From Spirochaetales bacterium (GTDB taxonomy: Bacteria; Spirochaetota; Spirochaetia; DSM-27196; Alkalispirochaetaceae): 34,563 nucleotides of DNA. The stretch covers positions 1 to 34,563 of the forward strand of contig JANQHT010000091.1 in the NCBI GenBank assembly GCA_028282545.1, read 5' to 3'. Position 1 is the first letter of the stretch, and each line of letters opens with the position of its first letter. Made by a program: the position numbers and the translations under genes. Shown here one piece after another: positions 23,804 through 31,240 of the stretch. A model generated the notes under the pieces. It ran no database searches. It had not been told where the DNA came from and saw only the letters and a program-made list of their open reading frames with translations.

Positions 23804-24949
23804 TCAATAGGCGGTCTTTATCAGCGTCTGCAGCTCCGTTGCGGATACGGGGATTGTCGCGTTTCTGACCATGGCAAGGGACGCCGCCATTTCCGCCGTC
23901 TCCAAGAGATCCTCGAGTTCGACATCGAGCTCCCGGAACCGCGCCGGCAAATCCAACTGGCTCACGATCTTGCGCGTTGCCCGGGCGGCCCGGTGCGCCT
24001 CTTCCTGGGCGATGATTCCCTCCACGGGCTCACCGAGCGCCTTGGCATACCCCACCATCTTCTCCGGTGCCACCGGGATCAGGTTGTCGACGACATGGGG
24101 CAGAACGATTGCCGCGACCCACCACTTGGGCAACTGGAAACGGGCGTTCATGGCGTTCGACAGGGCGCCACCGGCGCCCTGGGGCACCTGGGACATCGCC
24201 ATCGCCGCAAGAACACTCGCTTGCGCCGCCTTGTGGCGATAGCGTAGTTCCGCGGGATTGCGAGCACTCGATTTCGCGGCTTCCTGGAGTATCGGAAAGG
24301 CCCGTTCCAACAACGCATCAGAGAAAAACGTTGACCGGCGACTGGCATACGCCTCGACCGATGCGAGCAGGGTATCAACGATCGCCGCCATGGCGTACTT
24401 GTTCGAGAGGCTCTGCGAAAAGGACGTGTCGATCAACACCGCCCGGGTCGTTTCGGGGTGGATCGCCACTTCCACGGGGCCACCGGTAAAGGCGTCCCGG
24501 AGGATCGCTTCCGGGCGCATCATGAGGTGGTTGCGGAACGAAGAGGCCACTTCCACGTAAGCGACGGGGTTCTTCGGCAATTGTCCCGCACTCAACTGTT
24601 GGAAATTGACGTCCCCCGCGGCGACGTTTGCAACACAGCGAGCCGTGGAAAGCACGCGCATGCCGCCGAGCCCAACCACAACGCTCGTCCGACTCGCCTT
24701 GGCCAGCGCGGCGATCTCGTCTACTACCGAGGTGGTACTGGAAGAACGCAACTCGTCGTAGATAATGACATCCAACCCTTCGCCGCGCAGGAGACCGCTC
24801 ACGCGGTCGATGTAGTGGGCGTCGTGAAGCGCGGATTCGCTCACGATCAGGGCCCGCGTGCCGTACTCCTTGACAATCTTCGTCAGGTCGCCGAGGGCGT
24901 CCGTTCCGAGAACAATGTTATTGGGAAGTCGAAGTGACAGTTCGTTCAT
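23804..24949 (-). CDS. Iron-containing alcohol dehydrogenase homologue lacking metal and cofactor residues
   Basis: The 381-residue protein has the group III ADH fold by overall pattern (NNIVLGTDAL, ALIVSES, VVVGLGG, VDTLLASVEAYAS, IVLPHVV). The residues that make the enzyme work are mostly gone. The Asp ligand is kept (D192), but the three His ligands are replaced by Ala196, Asn265 and Lys275. The NAD-loop GGGSxxD reads GLGGMRVL, and the PTTxGTGSE region reads EVASSFRNHL. It is thus likely a pseudoenzyme with a structural or regulatory task, or binds something else. ATG 24949 has a TGAGGT upstream. A terminator from flgM precedes it. Confidence 0.8.
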   Translation of the reverse strand: MNELSLRLPNNIVLGTDALGDLTKIVKEYGTRALIVSESALHDAHYIDRVSGLLRGEGLDVIIYDELRSSSTTSVVDEIAALAKASRTSVVVGLGGMRVLSTARCVANVAAGDVNFQQLSAGQLPKNPVAYVEVASSFRNHLMMRPEAILRDAFTGGPVEVAIHPETTRAVLIDTSFSQSLSNKYAMAAIVDTLLASVEAYASRRSTFFSDALLERAFPILQEAAKSSARNPAELRYRHKAAQASVLAAMAMSQVPQGAGGALSNAMNARFQLPKWWVAAIVLPHVVDNLIPVAPEKMVGYAKALGEPVEGIIAQEEAHRAARATRKIVSQLDLPARFRELDVELEDLLETAEMAASLAMVRNATIPVSATELQTLIKTAY

Positions 24950-24964
24950 CGATCGATCAACCTC

Positions 24965-25002
24965 AAAATAAAAAAGGCAGTGCCTGTACTATAGCACTGC
25001 CC
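24965..25002 (-). terminator. Rho-independent terminator after flgM
   Basis: On the minus strand GGCAGTGC (25001-24994) pairs with GCACTGCC (24983-24976) over a 10-nt loop and is followed by TTTTTTATTTT. The loop contains TGCTATAGT, an extended -10 that could start the ADH-like gene. Confidence 0.85.
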
Positions 25003-25025
25003 GTTATCCCCTTCCAGAGCGGGTG

Positions 25026-25310
25026 TTAGATGTCAAACACCGACATAAGTTCGTCTGCCAGGGCGTTCACAACCGTGGAATCGATATATGAGGGGTCTTC
25101 AAGCTTGCGTCGAACCTCTTCGACGCGGTCCCGGCGGATCTCCGGGAGCTTCTTCACCTCTTCGGTGGCCTGGAGGATCTCTGCGCGCAGCTTTGCCTCG
25201 TCGGAGACGGAGATCGAATCGCCGGATTGACGAGACGCAGGTTTCGCCACCTTGTCGGGCTTGTTGAATTTTTGAACCGGGTCTACGGGACCAAGCCGTT
25301 CAATTGTCAT
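25026..25310 (-). CDS. flgM: FlgM-like anti-sigma-28 factor
   Basis: The 94-residue protein fits FlgM in size and layout. The N-terminal half is polar and disordered, and the C-terminal half is helical (RDRVEEVRRKLEDPSYIDSTVVNALADELM), matching the FlgM box that binds FliA. It would hold sigma-28 inactive until the flagellar hook is finished, then be exported. ATG 25310 has an AGGAAGGA site. A sigma-28-like promoter lies directly upstream (25361-25335), as in the class 3 flgM promoters of other bacteria. A terminator follows. Confidence 0.82.
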   Translation of the reverse strand: MTIERLGPVDPVQKFNKPDKVAKPASRQSGDSISVSDEAKLRAEILQATEEVKKLPEIRRDRVEEVRRKLEDPSYIDSTVVNALADELMSVFDI

Positions 25311-25334
25311 CTCTGATCCTTCCTCTCATTCAAT

Positions 25335-25361
25335 GTATCGGCCCCTCAGTCAATAATATTA
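25335..25361 (-). promoter_or_regulatory. Sigma-28 (FliA)-type promoter for flgM
   Basis: TAATATTA (25361-25354), an 11-nt gap, and GCCGATAC (25342-25335) fit the sigma-28 consensus TAAAGTTT-N11-GCCGATAA at 5 and 7 of 8 positions. Confidence 0.65.
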
Positions 25362-26042
25362 ACCCCTTTTCGAGGGGTGAACAAGCAGGGTGAACTCGCC
25401 CTTCTCCGTTACCTGGCCGGAACCAAAACGACGTGATAGGTCCGCGGCGGTGCCGTGCAGGTACTGCTCGTGTACCTTCGTCATCTCGCGCCCAATGAGA
25501 ATTTCGGCGTTTTCGTCGATTTCCTCCAGCGCCAGGATGAGTTTGACAACACGGTGCGGCGACTCGTAGAGGACAAAGGGATCGCCCCGTTGGATCAGCT
25601 CCGCGAGCCGCCGCGAACGGCGACCGGCCTTGTTCGACAGGAACCCCTCGAAAAACCACGCCTTGCTGGAAAGCCCCGAAATCGAAAGCAGCGCCGTCAC
25701 AGCGCTTGGACCGGGAACGGGAATCACCTCGTGGGCTGCGGCCCGGGCCGCGGCGACCAGGCGCGCACCGGGATCACTCACCCCCGGCGTTCCGGCGTCG
25801 CTCACGTAGGCAACGTCCCGACCGCCCTCGAGAACGTCGAGAATCGCGGGCACGCAGCGTTCCGCGTTGTGACCGTGGCAGCTCACCAGCCGCGGCCGGA
25901 CCCCCAGGGGTGCCAGGAGCCGGCCGGTACGGCGCGTATCCTCGCAGGCGACGCACGGTACAGCGGAAAGGACCGCTCGCGCCCGGGCCGTCAGGTCTTC
26001 GAGGTTTCCGATCGGAGTTGCCACGACGTAGAGGCGGCCCAT
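25359..26042 (-). CDS. rsmI: 16S rRNA (cytidine(1402)-2'-O)-methyltransferase
   Basis: RsmI methylates the ribose of C1402 in the 16S rRNA decoding centre. The 227-residue protein has the tetrapyrrole-methylase fold with LYVVATPIGNLEDLT, CEDTRRTGRLL, YVSDAGTPGVSDPG, VIPVPGPSAVTALL and LYESPHRV, all diagnostic. It is shorter than E. coli RsmI by the usual C-terminal extension. ATG 26042 lies 9 nt after a TAGAGT box with no Shine-Dalgarno. The flgM promoter begins inside its stop region. Confidence 0.95.
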   Translation of the reverse strand: MGRLYVVATPIGNLEDLTARARAVLSAVPCVACEDTRRTGRLLAPLGVRPRLVSCHGHNAERCVPAILDVLEGGRDVAYVSDAGTPGVSDPGARLVAAARAAAHEVIPVPGPSAVTALLSISGLSSKAWFFEGFLSNKAGRRSRRLAELIQRGDPFVLYESPHRVVKLILALEEIDENAEILIGREMTKVHEQYLHGTAADLSRRFGSGQVTEKGEFTLLVHPSKRG

Positions 26043-26047
26043 AGAAT
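26018..26047 (+). promoter_or_regulatory. Promoter of the zinc-ribbon gene
   Basis: TTGCCA (26018-26023) and TAGAAT (26042-26047) are 18 bp apart. It overlaps the divergent rsmI start region. Confidence 0.55.
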
Positions 26048-26051
26048 GGTC

Positions 26052-26057
26052 ACTCTA
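26052..26057 (-). promoter_or_regulatory. -10 box of rsmI
   Basis: TAGAGT on the minus strand lies 9 nt before ATG 26042, without a Shine-Dalgarno. Confidence 0.4.
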
Positions 26058-26061
26058 CCGC

Positions 26062-26070
26062 GGAAGGAGG
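26062..26070 (+). promoter_or_regulatory. Strong Shine-Dalgarno that decides an ATC start
   Basis: GGAAGGAGG ends 6 nt before in-frame ATC 26077. The next standard start codon, TTG 26104, lies 33 nt away and would cut into the membrane segment. Confidence 0.6.
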
Positions 26071-26076
26071 TACGCC

Positions 26077-26520
26077 ATCCAGCTTGCGCCGCTCGTCGGC
26101 CTTTTGCTCGTCATCGGGCTCCTCCTGGCGAGCCTTGTTCATCTGCGCCGCAGGGACTACTCGATCCTCTCCAACCATATGGCCAAACGGACACGGGAGA
26201 ACCTTCAGCTCCTCAAACCGTGTCCCCTCTGCGGCGAACTCCTGAAACCGGGCGAACGGGTGCACACGATCGTCTTTTCCGGTGAACCGGAGGGACGGCG
26301 CCTGCGCGACCGGGAACGCCCGGCGGATTCAATGGTTCACATGTTCGGGTGTCCCTACTGTTATCCCGCCAACGGCAACCACCGCCGTATCTGTCCCGTG
26401 TGCAAGGAGGAACTCGCGGACGACGGATACGTAATCGCCCGGATGTTCGAAAAACGCCCGCGCAACCACGTCCACGTTCTGGGGTGCACCCGGTGTCGGA
26501 CGGGACGCCCCGATCGATAG
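26077..26520 (+). CDS. Membrane-anchored double zinc-ribbon protein; probable ATC start
   Basis: I do not recognise a named family. With ATC 26077 as start, the 147-residue protein opens with an uncharged membrane segment (QLAPLVGLLLVIGLLLASLV) followed by RRR, so the rest should lie in the cytoplasm. Four Cys pairs follow: CPLC (49-52), CPYC (92-95), CPVC (106-109) and CTRC (137-140), enough for two zinc sites. TTG 26104 is the only standard start and would halve the membrane helix. The gene is divergent from rsmI and 37 nt before the HIT gene. Confidence 0.72.
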   Translation: MQLAPLVGLLLVIGLLLASLVHLRRRDYSILSNHMAKRTRENLQLLKPCPLCGELLKPGERVHTIVFSGEPEGRRLRDRERPADSMVHMFGCPYCYPANGNHRRICPVCKEELADDGYVIARMFEKRPRNHVHVLGCTRCRTGRPDR

Positions 26521-26544
26521 GTAGCCGTGGAAGCGCAGGGGCAG

Positions 26545-26550
26545 TAGCAT
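26545..26550 (+). promoter_or_regulatory. -10 box of the HIT gene
   Basis: TAGCAT ends 7 nt before ATG 26558. No convincing -35 or Shine-Dalgarno. Confidence 0.35.
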
Positions 26551-26557
26551 TAGGGCC

Positions 26558-26902
26558 ATGGAAGAGACGATCTTCGACAAGATACTCGCCGGTGAAATCC
26601 CCGCCGACATCGTCTACGAAGACGAGGCCGTCATCGCCTTTCGCGATATCAATCCGCAGGCTCCGACGCACGTCCTCGTGGTCCCGCGGACGCGCATGCG
26701 AAGCATCGCCGACGCACCGGGAAAGGACATCAAAACGCTCGGACAGTTTGTCCAGGGAATCGCACGGACCGCGACGGCGCTCGGACTGGACGATCGGGGC
26801 TATCGCGTCGTCTTCAACACGGGACCGGACGCGCTGCAGACGGTTGAATACGTGCACGCCCATATACTGGGCGGACGGAAGATGTCCTGGCCGCCGGGAT
26901 AA
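26558..26902 (+). CDS. HIT/HINT family nucleotide-binding protein
   Basis: The 114-residue protein is of the HINT branch, purine nucleoside phosphoramidases of the cytoplasm. It starts with ETIFDKILAGEIPADIVYED, typical of bacterial HinT. The active-site triad normally HxHxH reads YVHAHILGG, so the first His is a Tyr while the middle, catalytic His is kept. ATG 26558 is 7 nt after a TAGCAT box. The C-terminus ends KMSWPPG, as usual. The FemAB-like gene follows. Confidence 0.93.
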   Translation: MEETIFDKILAGEIPADIVYEDEAVIAFRDINPQAPTHVLVVPRTRMRSIADAPGKDIKTLGQFVQGIARTATALGLDDRGYRVVFNTGPDALQTVEYVHAHILGGRKMSWPPG

Positions 26903-26948
26903 ACCGGCGTACCAACCGTTGAATATCGCGTTTCGCCGGCGCCGGGGA

Positions 26949-28118
26949 ATGGGCGAGTTTGCACCCGATTCATGGGACTCCCTCGTCCCGGCCATAGACT
27001 CGCCGCTCGTCGGATGGGAGTGGCTCAACCACCTGGAGACGAGCGGGAGCATCTGCCCGGAGACGGGCTGGCATCCAATTCATCTCGGCGCTTTTGAGGG
27101 CGATCGCCTGGTGGGGGCCGCCCCGGCCTACCTGCACGCCCACAGTTGGGGCGAATTTGTCTTTGATTTCGCCTGGGCGGAAGTGGCGCAGCAGCTCGGC
27201 AAGAAGTATTACCCGAAGCTCGTTGGTGCCAGTCCCGCCACGCCCTCGACGGCCTACTCGATTCGCCTGAAGGAAGGGGAAGTCTCCCGGGAGCGCTGGT
27301 ACGCGGCGTTTCTGGAAGAGTTCATCCGCTTCGCCCGGGCCAACGAGGTCGCGGTGGTTCAGTTCAACTTCATTGCACCGCAGGAGGTGGAGTACTATCG
27401 CGCCGCCGGGTTTCACATCTGGCGCCACCACAGCTTCGCCTGGCACAACGACGGTTTTGCGAACTTCGACGACTACTTGGCGCGATTCAGAAAGGGACCG
27501 CGCCGTAATATCCGGCGCGAACGGCGCTCCATGGATGACCAAGGCATCGCGGTATCGATGGTGCGCGGAGACCGCGCCCCGGAGCGGTATTGGCGTCACA
27601 TGGCGGAGCTCTACCACCGCACCAACGACCAGTTCGGCCCCTATGCGGCGCGCTTTCTCACGAGCGAGTTCTTTGAGGAGATGCCCCCGAAGATACGTCG
27701 CCACCTCTGGTTCTCCGCGGCGCACCGGAACGGCGATAACGATCCGGTTGCCCTGGCGCTCCTCTTGCGGGGAACGGACCGCGTCTACGGACGCTACTGG
27801 GGGGCGTACGAGGAGATTGAACACCTCCATTTCAACGTGTGCTACTACACGCCGATCGAATGGGCGATCACCGAGGGGATCCCCCTGTTCGACCCGGGTA
27901 TGGGCAGTGCCCACAAGGTCCGGCGCGGATTCGGGTCGGAACCCACCTTCAGCGCCCACTACTTCCTGGACGCGGAGATGCAGGCGATCCTCGCCGCCAA
28001 CATAGGCCGAATCAACGCGCACGAGGATGCGCAGATCGCTGAATTGAACACGGCGGTGCCGTACCGGATAGAACCGCCCTTGCCTGCCGCGGGCGGCGGC
28101 GGTACTGTTCAGTCGTGA
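26949..28118 (+). CDS. FemAB/GNAT-like protein (DUF482 type)
   Basis: The 389-residue protein matches the pattern of DUF482-type proteins, sometimes named peptidoglycan biosynthesis/recognition. Characteristic stretches are AYLHAHSWGEFVFDFAWA, YYPKLVGASPATPS, FRKGPRRNIRRER and the C-terminal FDPGMGSAHKVRRGF. The fold is a tandem GNAT like FemAB, which adds amino acids to peptidoglycan from aminoacyl-tRNA, but the real substrate of this branch is not established. Starts ATG 26949 and TTG 26919 are both possible, and neither has a clear ribosome site. Its TGA overlaps the nicotinamidase GTG. Confidence 0.85.
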   Translation: MGEFAPDSWDSLVPAIDSPLVGWEWLNHLETSGSICPETGWHPIHLGAFEGDRLVGAAPAYLHAHSWGEFVFDFAWAEVAQQLGKKYYPKLVGASPATPSTAYSIRLKEGEVSRERWYAAFLEEFIRFARANEVAVVQFNFIAPQEVEYYRAAGFHIWRHHSFAWHNDGFANFDDYLARFRKGPRRNIRRERRSMDDQGIAVSMVRGDRAPERYWRHMAELYHRTNDQFGPYAARFLTSEFFEEMPPKIRRHLWFSAAHRNGDNDPVALALLLRGTDRVYGRYWGAYEEIEHLHFNVCYYTPIEWAITEGIPLFDPGMGSAHKVRRGFGSEPTFSAHYFLDAEMQAILAANIGRINAHEDAQIAELNTAVPYRIEPPLPAAGGGGTVQS

Positions 28119-28711
28119 CTGCACTGATTGTCGTAGATGTACAGAACGATTTCCTTCCCGGAGGTGCCCTGGCGGTACCTGACGGTGACGCCGTGATTAA
28201 CCCGATCAACGAACTCATGAAGGGGTTTGACTTCGTCGTGGCAACGCAGGATTGGCATCCCGTTCACCACAGCAGCTTCGCAAGCACCCACACCGGTTCT
28301 TCTCCCGGCGAAGTAATAGACCTCAATGGGCTGAACCAGGTCCTCTGGCCGGACCACTGCGTCCAGGGGAGTGCAGGCGCCTCCTTTGCAAGCGCCTTGA
28401 ACGTGGAACGGTTTGCCGCGATCGTCCGGAAGGGAGTGGATGCGGCCGTTGACAGCTACAGCGGGTTCTTTGACAACGGGAAACGCCACGATACTGGTCT
28501 GCACGGCCTCCTCCAGTCCAAGGGCGTGACCGAAGTGCACGTGGTTGGATTGGCAACGGACTACTGCGTCAACTTCACGGCCCGGGACGCGCTCGCGCTG
28601 GGGTACACCACGATCGTCCATCGCGCCTGTGTCCGCGGCGTTGACTTGGACCGCGGTGATTCCCACCGGGCACTGCGCGACTTGGCCGGGCTCGGCGCGG
28701 AGATACGATAG
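28115..28711 (+). CDS. pncA: Nicotinamidase/pyrazinamidase
   Basis: PncA hydrolyses nicotinamide to nicotinate in NAD salvage. The 198-residue protein has the catalytic triad Asp8 (VVDVQNDF), the Lys of IVRKGVD and the Cys of ATDYCVNF. Metal ligands are in TQDWHPVHH (Asp-x-His...His). GTG 28115 overlaps the preceding stop in a GTGA junction, so translation is coupled. The cupin gene begins 2 nt after its stop. Confidence 0.95.
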   Translation: MTALIVVDVQNDFLPGGALAVPDGDAVINPINELMKGFDFVVATQDWHPVHHSSFASTHTGSSPGEVIDLNGLNQVLWPDHCVQGSAGASFASALNVERFAAIVRKGVDAAVDSYSGFFDNGKRHDTGLHGLLQSKGVTEVHVVGLATDYCVNFTARDALALGYTTIVHRACVRGVDLDRGDSHRALRDLAGLGAEIR

Positions 28712-28713
28712 CG

Positions 28714-29109
28714 ATGGAACGGGAGACAAACACGTTCCCGGTCACGCGGATTGTCACGGAATCGGACGGTACCTCCGCGTTTGTGGATGACGCGTTGCTC
28801 GTCACCGACGCCGGTGAAATCGGACTCCTGGGAGATCCCGTTCCCGCCCGGGACATCATCCTGCGCGTAAATCCCCCGGATTACGACTACGACTGGCACT
28901 GTGCGCCGTCCCGACAGTTTATCCTGATGCTCACCGGCGAGATCGAAATCGAGGTCGGAACCGGGGAGCAACGGCGTTTTTCCCCGGGGGATGTGGTCTT
29001 CGTGGAAGATACGGAAGGGAAGGGGCACCGGGCACGCAACACGGGAATGACTTGGCGCACCTCCGCATTTGTCCGCGTTACCGGCGACGTGCCGTTTCTC
29101 GGTTCCTAG
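28714..29109 (+). CDS. Cupin-fold protein
   Basis: This 131-residue single-domain cupin has the two cupin motifs in compact form: WHCAPSRQFILMLTGEIEIEV and FSPGDVVFVEDTEGKGHRAR. The likely metal His residues are His in DWH and His in GKGH. Such proteins range from dioxygenases to sugar-binding sensors, so no reaction is given. It starts at ATG 28714, 2 nt after pncA, and ends the operon. Repeat copy 2 follows. Confidence 0.85.
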   Translation: MERETNTFPVTRIVTESDGTSAFVDDALLVTDAGEIGLLGDPVPARDIILRVNPPDYDYDWHCAPSRQFILMLTGEIEIEVGTGEQRRFSPGDVVFVEDTEGKGHRARNTGMTWRTSAFVRVTGDVPFLGS

Positions 29110-29116
29110 AGGTCAA

Positions 29117-29330
29117 CAACTCTCAGTGTGGACGGAGGACGATGAGCCCTCCGGCACCGTTTCTAGGTCAAAGGCAGTTTTCGTTTCGGAGATCACATGG
29201 CCGATTGGAGGTGGATATCAACAGCCGCACCCGGAACGAAGAATAAAACGCGTCTCTGCAGCGCAGCGAAGCCAAACGTTGTGTTCTTCGAAACGTGCCA
29301 AAGGTATGTGATCTCCAACATGCGAACTGC
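29117..29330. repeat. Dispersed nested inverted-repeat element, copy 2
   Basis: It lies in the 277-bp gap between the cupin gene and the next CDS. The right inverted repeat (29306-29330) is identical to that of copy 1; the left (29174-29198) keeps GGAGATCACAT but has diverged outside it. The inner hairpin has decayed: the left arm CCGGAACGAAGAAT is present, but the right arm lost the TTCCGG end through a ~17-bp deletion. The loop CGTCTCTGCAGCG...GCGAAGCCAA is conserved. The left-flank stem CGGAGG/CCTCCG is also kept. Confidence 0.85.
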
Positions 29331-29349
29331 TGAGGTATAACGGTTTCAA

Positions 29350-29378
29350 TTTACAGTGGTATAGAAGGGGCGTAGAAT
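29350..29378 (+). promoter_or_regulatory. Promoter of the CsgG-like/LRR operon
   Basis: TTTACA (29350-29355) and TAGAAT (29373-29378) are 17 bp apart. TAGAAT ends 8 nt before ATG 29387 and there is no Shine-Dalgarno. Confidence 0.55.
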
Positions 29379-29386
29379 AGGACCAC

Positions 29387-31240
29387 ATGACGCGCCCATC
29401 TCGAATCTGGTTCCTGGTTCTGGTTGCACTGGTTTCGACGACGCTTCCGGCCCAGGTCGCGACCGATCGGCCCCGGGTAGCGGTGCTTCCGGTTGAGAAC
29501 GCCTCGGGCAACGCCCAATACGACGCGGCGGCACTCACGATCCGGGATACGATCGTTCTGGTCCTACGCCTGATCGGGCACTATGAGGTCGTGGACGTAT
29601 CCACGGAGTCGCTGCCGGAGTCCTACGGCGAAGGTCCGATCGCCGCGCTGGCCGAATCGGAACGCCTGGACAACGTCATCTACGGGGAGATCACGATTCC
29701 CGAGGCGGGGGGAATCCTCTTCGATATGTCCCTCTTCGACCGCGGCGTCGGCGAGATCGTGCTCCAGGAAGAGCGCATCGCCGGGAGCGTGCTGGATCTC
29801 TTTGACACGACGGACATCATCGTACGCGACTTCATCGGCGCCTTCAGCGGCATCCGGATAGGGTTCGGCACGATCTCCTTGAGTCCCAGCGATCCTGAAA
29901 CCGCCTACAACGTGTACGTTGACGGCGAGTACCTGGGTGAGAATCTCCGCACAATCGGCCAGGTCCTCATCGGAGAGCGCCGTCTCGAGATCCGCCAGGT
30001 GAGCGTGGGCGGGGAGTCGACGGTTCTCCAGGAGTCCTTTCTCCTCGAAGAAAACGCCACGGCGCGGTTTTCCTTTGCACTCTCGGACCTCACCGAGGCG
30101 GACAGGGCCTTCATCCGCGATCTCCGGGAGGTTATCGAACAACGTTTGCCCGTTCCCTACGAGTTGAATGTCGCGAAAGACGCAATCGACCAGATAGACG
30201 AGTTCCTTGCAGCCCACCCCGGGGCGATGGCGGGCCAGGAAGCGCTCCACAGGGACGACGACCTTCGCCTGGCCCTCGCCCGGGACTTCGAAAAGCTCGA
30301 ACAGTACGATTGGACTCTTCCGCCTCAACAAGCGGATCAGCGACGGCCAACGTATGAGAACTTTGCCGCCGGTGTGGCGGAACGGGCCTCCGAAGTCATC
30401 AGCAACACCCGGGCCGGCGACGAGACCGCGGTTCGTTGGGAGGCGTATCGAAACTTGGCGGCGACGATGGAGATGATTCGTCTCGTTTCGGCCGACTCCG
30501 TAGCGACCCTCTCCTACAACGACATGGTACGCAATCGCAACGGCTACGCGGAGTTCCTCCGCCGGTTTCCGGAGCCGTACAACTACCCGGAGGAGTCGCG
30601 ACGATTTAATCGAGCTGTACAGCGCTACGAACGCCACGACCGCCGCCGCAGGCCCCTATGGCACGTTCTTGCGGCCGCTGTTGGAATGGCCGTCGGGGGA
30701 TACGGCGGCTACATCTACGTCACGGATCCCATTACGCCGCTCTTGGACGAGGCGGACGAGCTGCAGGTGCGGTACGAAACATCGATGGACGTGGACGAAA
30801 TTGTGAATCTTCGTAGCGAGATCGAATCGAACTACCAGCAGGCAAACATCCAGACCGCCATCATGTGGAGCGGAATCGCCGGCGGCGCCACCCTGGTCAC
30901 CACCGCGATCGTGGCGCGCATGTTCAGCGTGGGACGGGCGGAGCGAAAACTCGCCCGACACGCCGACAACGAGTGGGCGTTCGAGATGGTCGCCGCGGAC
31001 CAAGCGCTCAACGCAGAGTACGCACCCGGTGAAGGGGGCGTTCTCATCACAAATCGAGGGCGGGCGGTCACGATCGACGGCCGGCAGTACCCGACGCCCT
31101 ATTTCGCAAAGCGACCGGTTGGTGATTCGTTTGACGTATTCGGCGGGTGGTCCGTGGCCAACCCGAATCCCGGCAACCTGATCAACGCCTACGCGGAGGT
31201 GGTCGTCGAGCCGGGCCTCAACATTGTGGTATTGAAATGA
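29387..31240 (+). CDS. Exported protein with CsgG/TolB-like N-terminal domain
   Basis: The 617-residue protein has a signal peptide (WFLVLVALVSTTLPAQ). Residues ~29-145 (RVAVLPVENASGNAQYDAAA, then YEVVD) resemble the CsgG/TolB-N/FlgO-like domain found in periplasmic secretion and outer-membrane proteins. Residues ~165-215 are beta-rich and PEGA-like (AYNVYVDGEYLGENL). Two hydrophobic stretches occur at 424-445 and 492-513, with a helical region between them. The C-terminus is a beta-rich tail. ATG 29387 follows a good promoter by 8 nt. Its TGA overlaps the LRR lipoprotein start, so the two are made together. Function is unknown. Confidence 0.75.
   Translation: MTRPSRIWFLVLVALVSTTLPAQVATDRPRVAVLPVENASGNAQYDAAALTIRDTIVLVLRLIGHYEVVDVSTESLPESYGEGPIAALAESERLDNVIYGEITIPEAGGILFDMSLFDRGVGEIVLQEERIAGSVLDLFDTTDIIVRDFIGAFSGIRIGFGTISLSPSDPETAYNVYVDGEYLGENLRTIGQVLIGERRLEIRQVSVGGESTVLQESFLLEENATARFSFALSDLTEADRAFIRDLREVIEQRLPVPYELNVAKDAIDQIDEFLAAHPGAMAGQEALHRDDDLRLALARDFEKLEQYDWTLPPQQADQRRPTYENFAAGVAERASEVISNTRAGDETAVRWEAYRNLAATMEMIRLVSADSVATLSYNDMVRNRNGYAEFLRRFPEPYNYPEESRRFNRAVQRYERHDRRRRPLWHVLAAAVGMAVGGYGGYIYVTDPITPLLDEADELQVRYETSMDVDEIVNLRSEIESNYQQANIQTAIMWSGIAGGATLVTTAIVARMFSVGRAERKLARHADNEWAFEMVAADQALNAEYAPGEGGVLITNRGRAVTIDGRQYPTPYFAKRPVGDSFDVFGGWSVANPNPGNLINAYAEVVVEPGLNIVVLK

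Noticed and set aside
28103..28108. TACTGT 6 nt before GTG 28115 as a leaderless promoter for pncA
   Set aside because: The gene is internal to an operon with a GTGA overlap, so the match may be chance; it was left out of the leaderless list.
26349..28118. 589-residue ORF starting within the zinc-ribbon gene
   Set aside because: The first ~190 residues are Arg/Ser/Pro-rich shadow of the zinc-ribbon and HIT genes. The real protein begins at 26949 or 26919.
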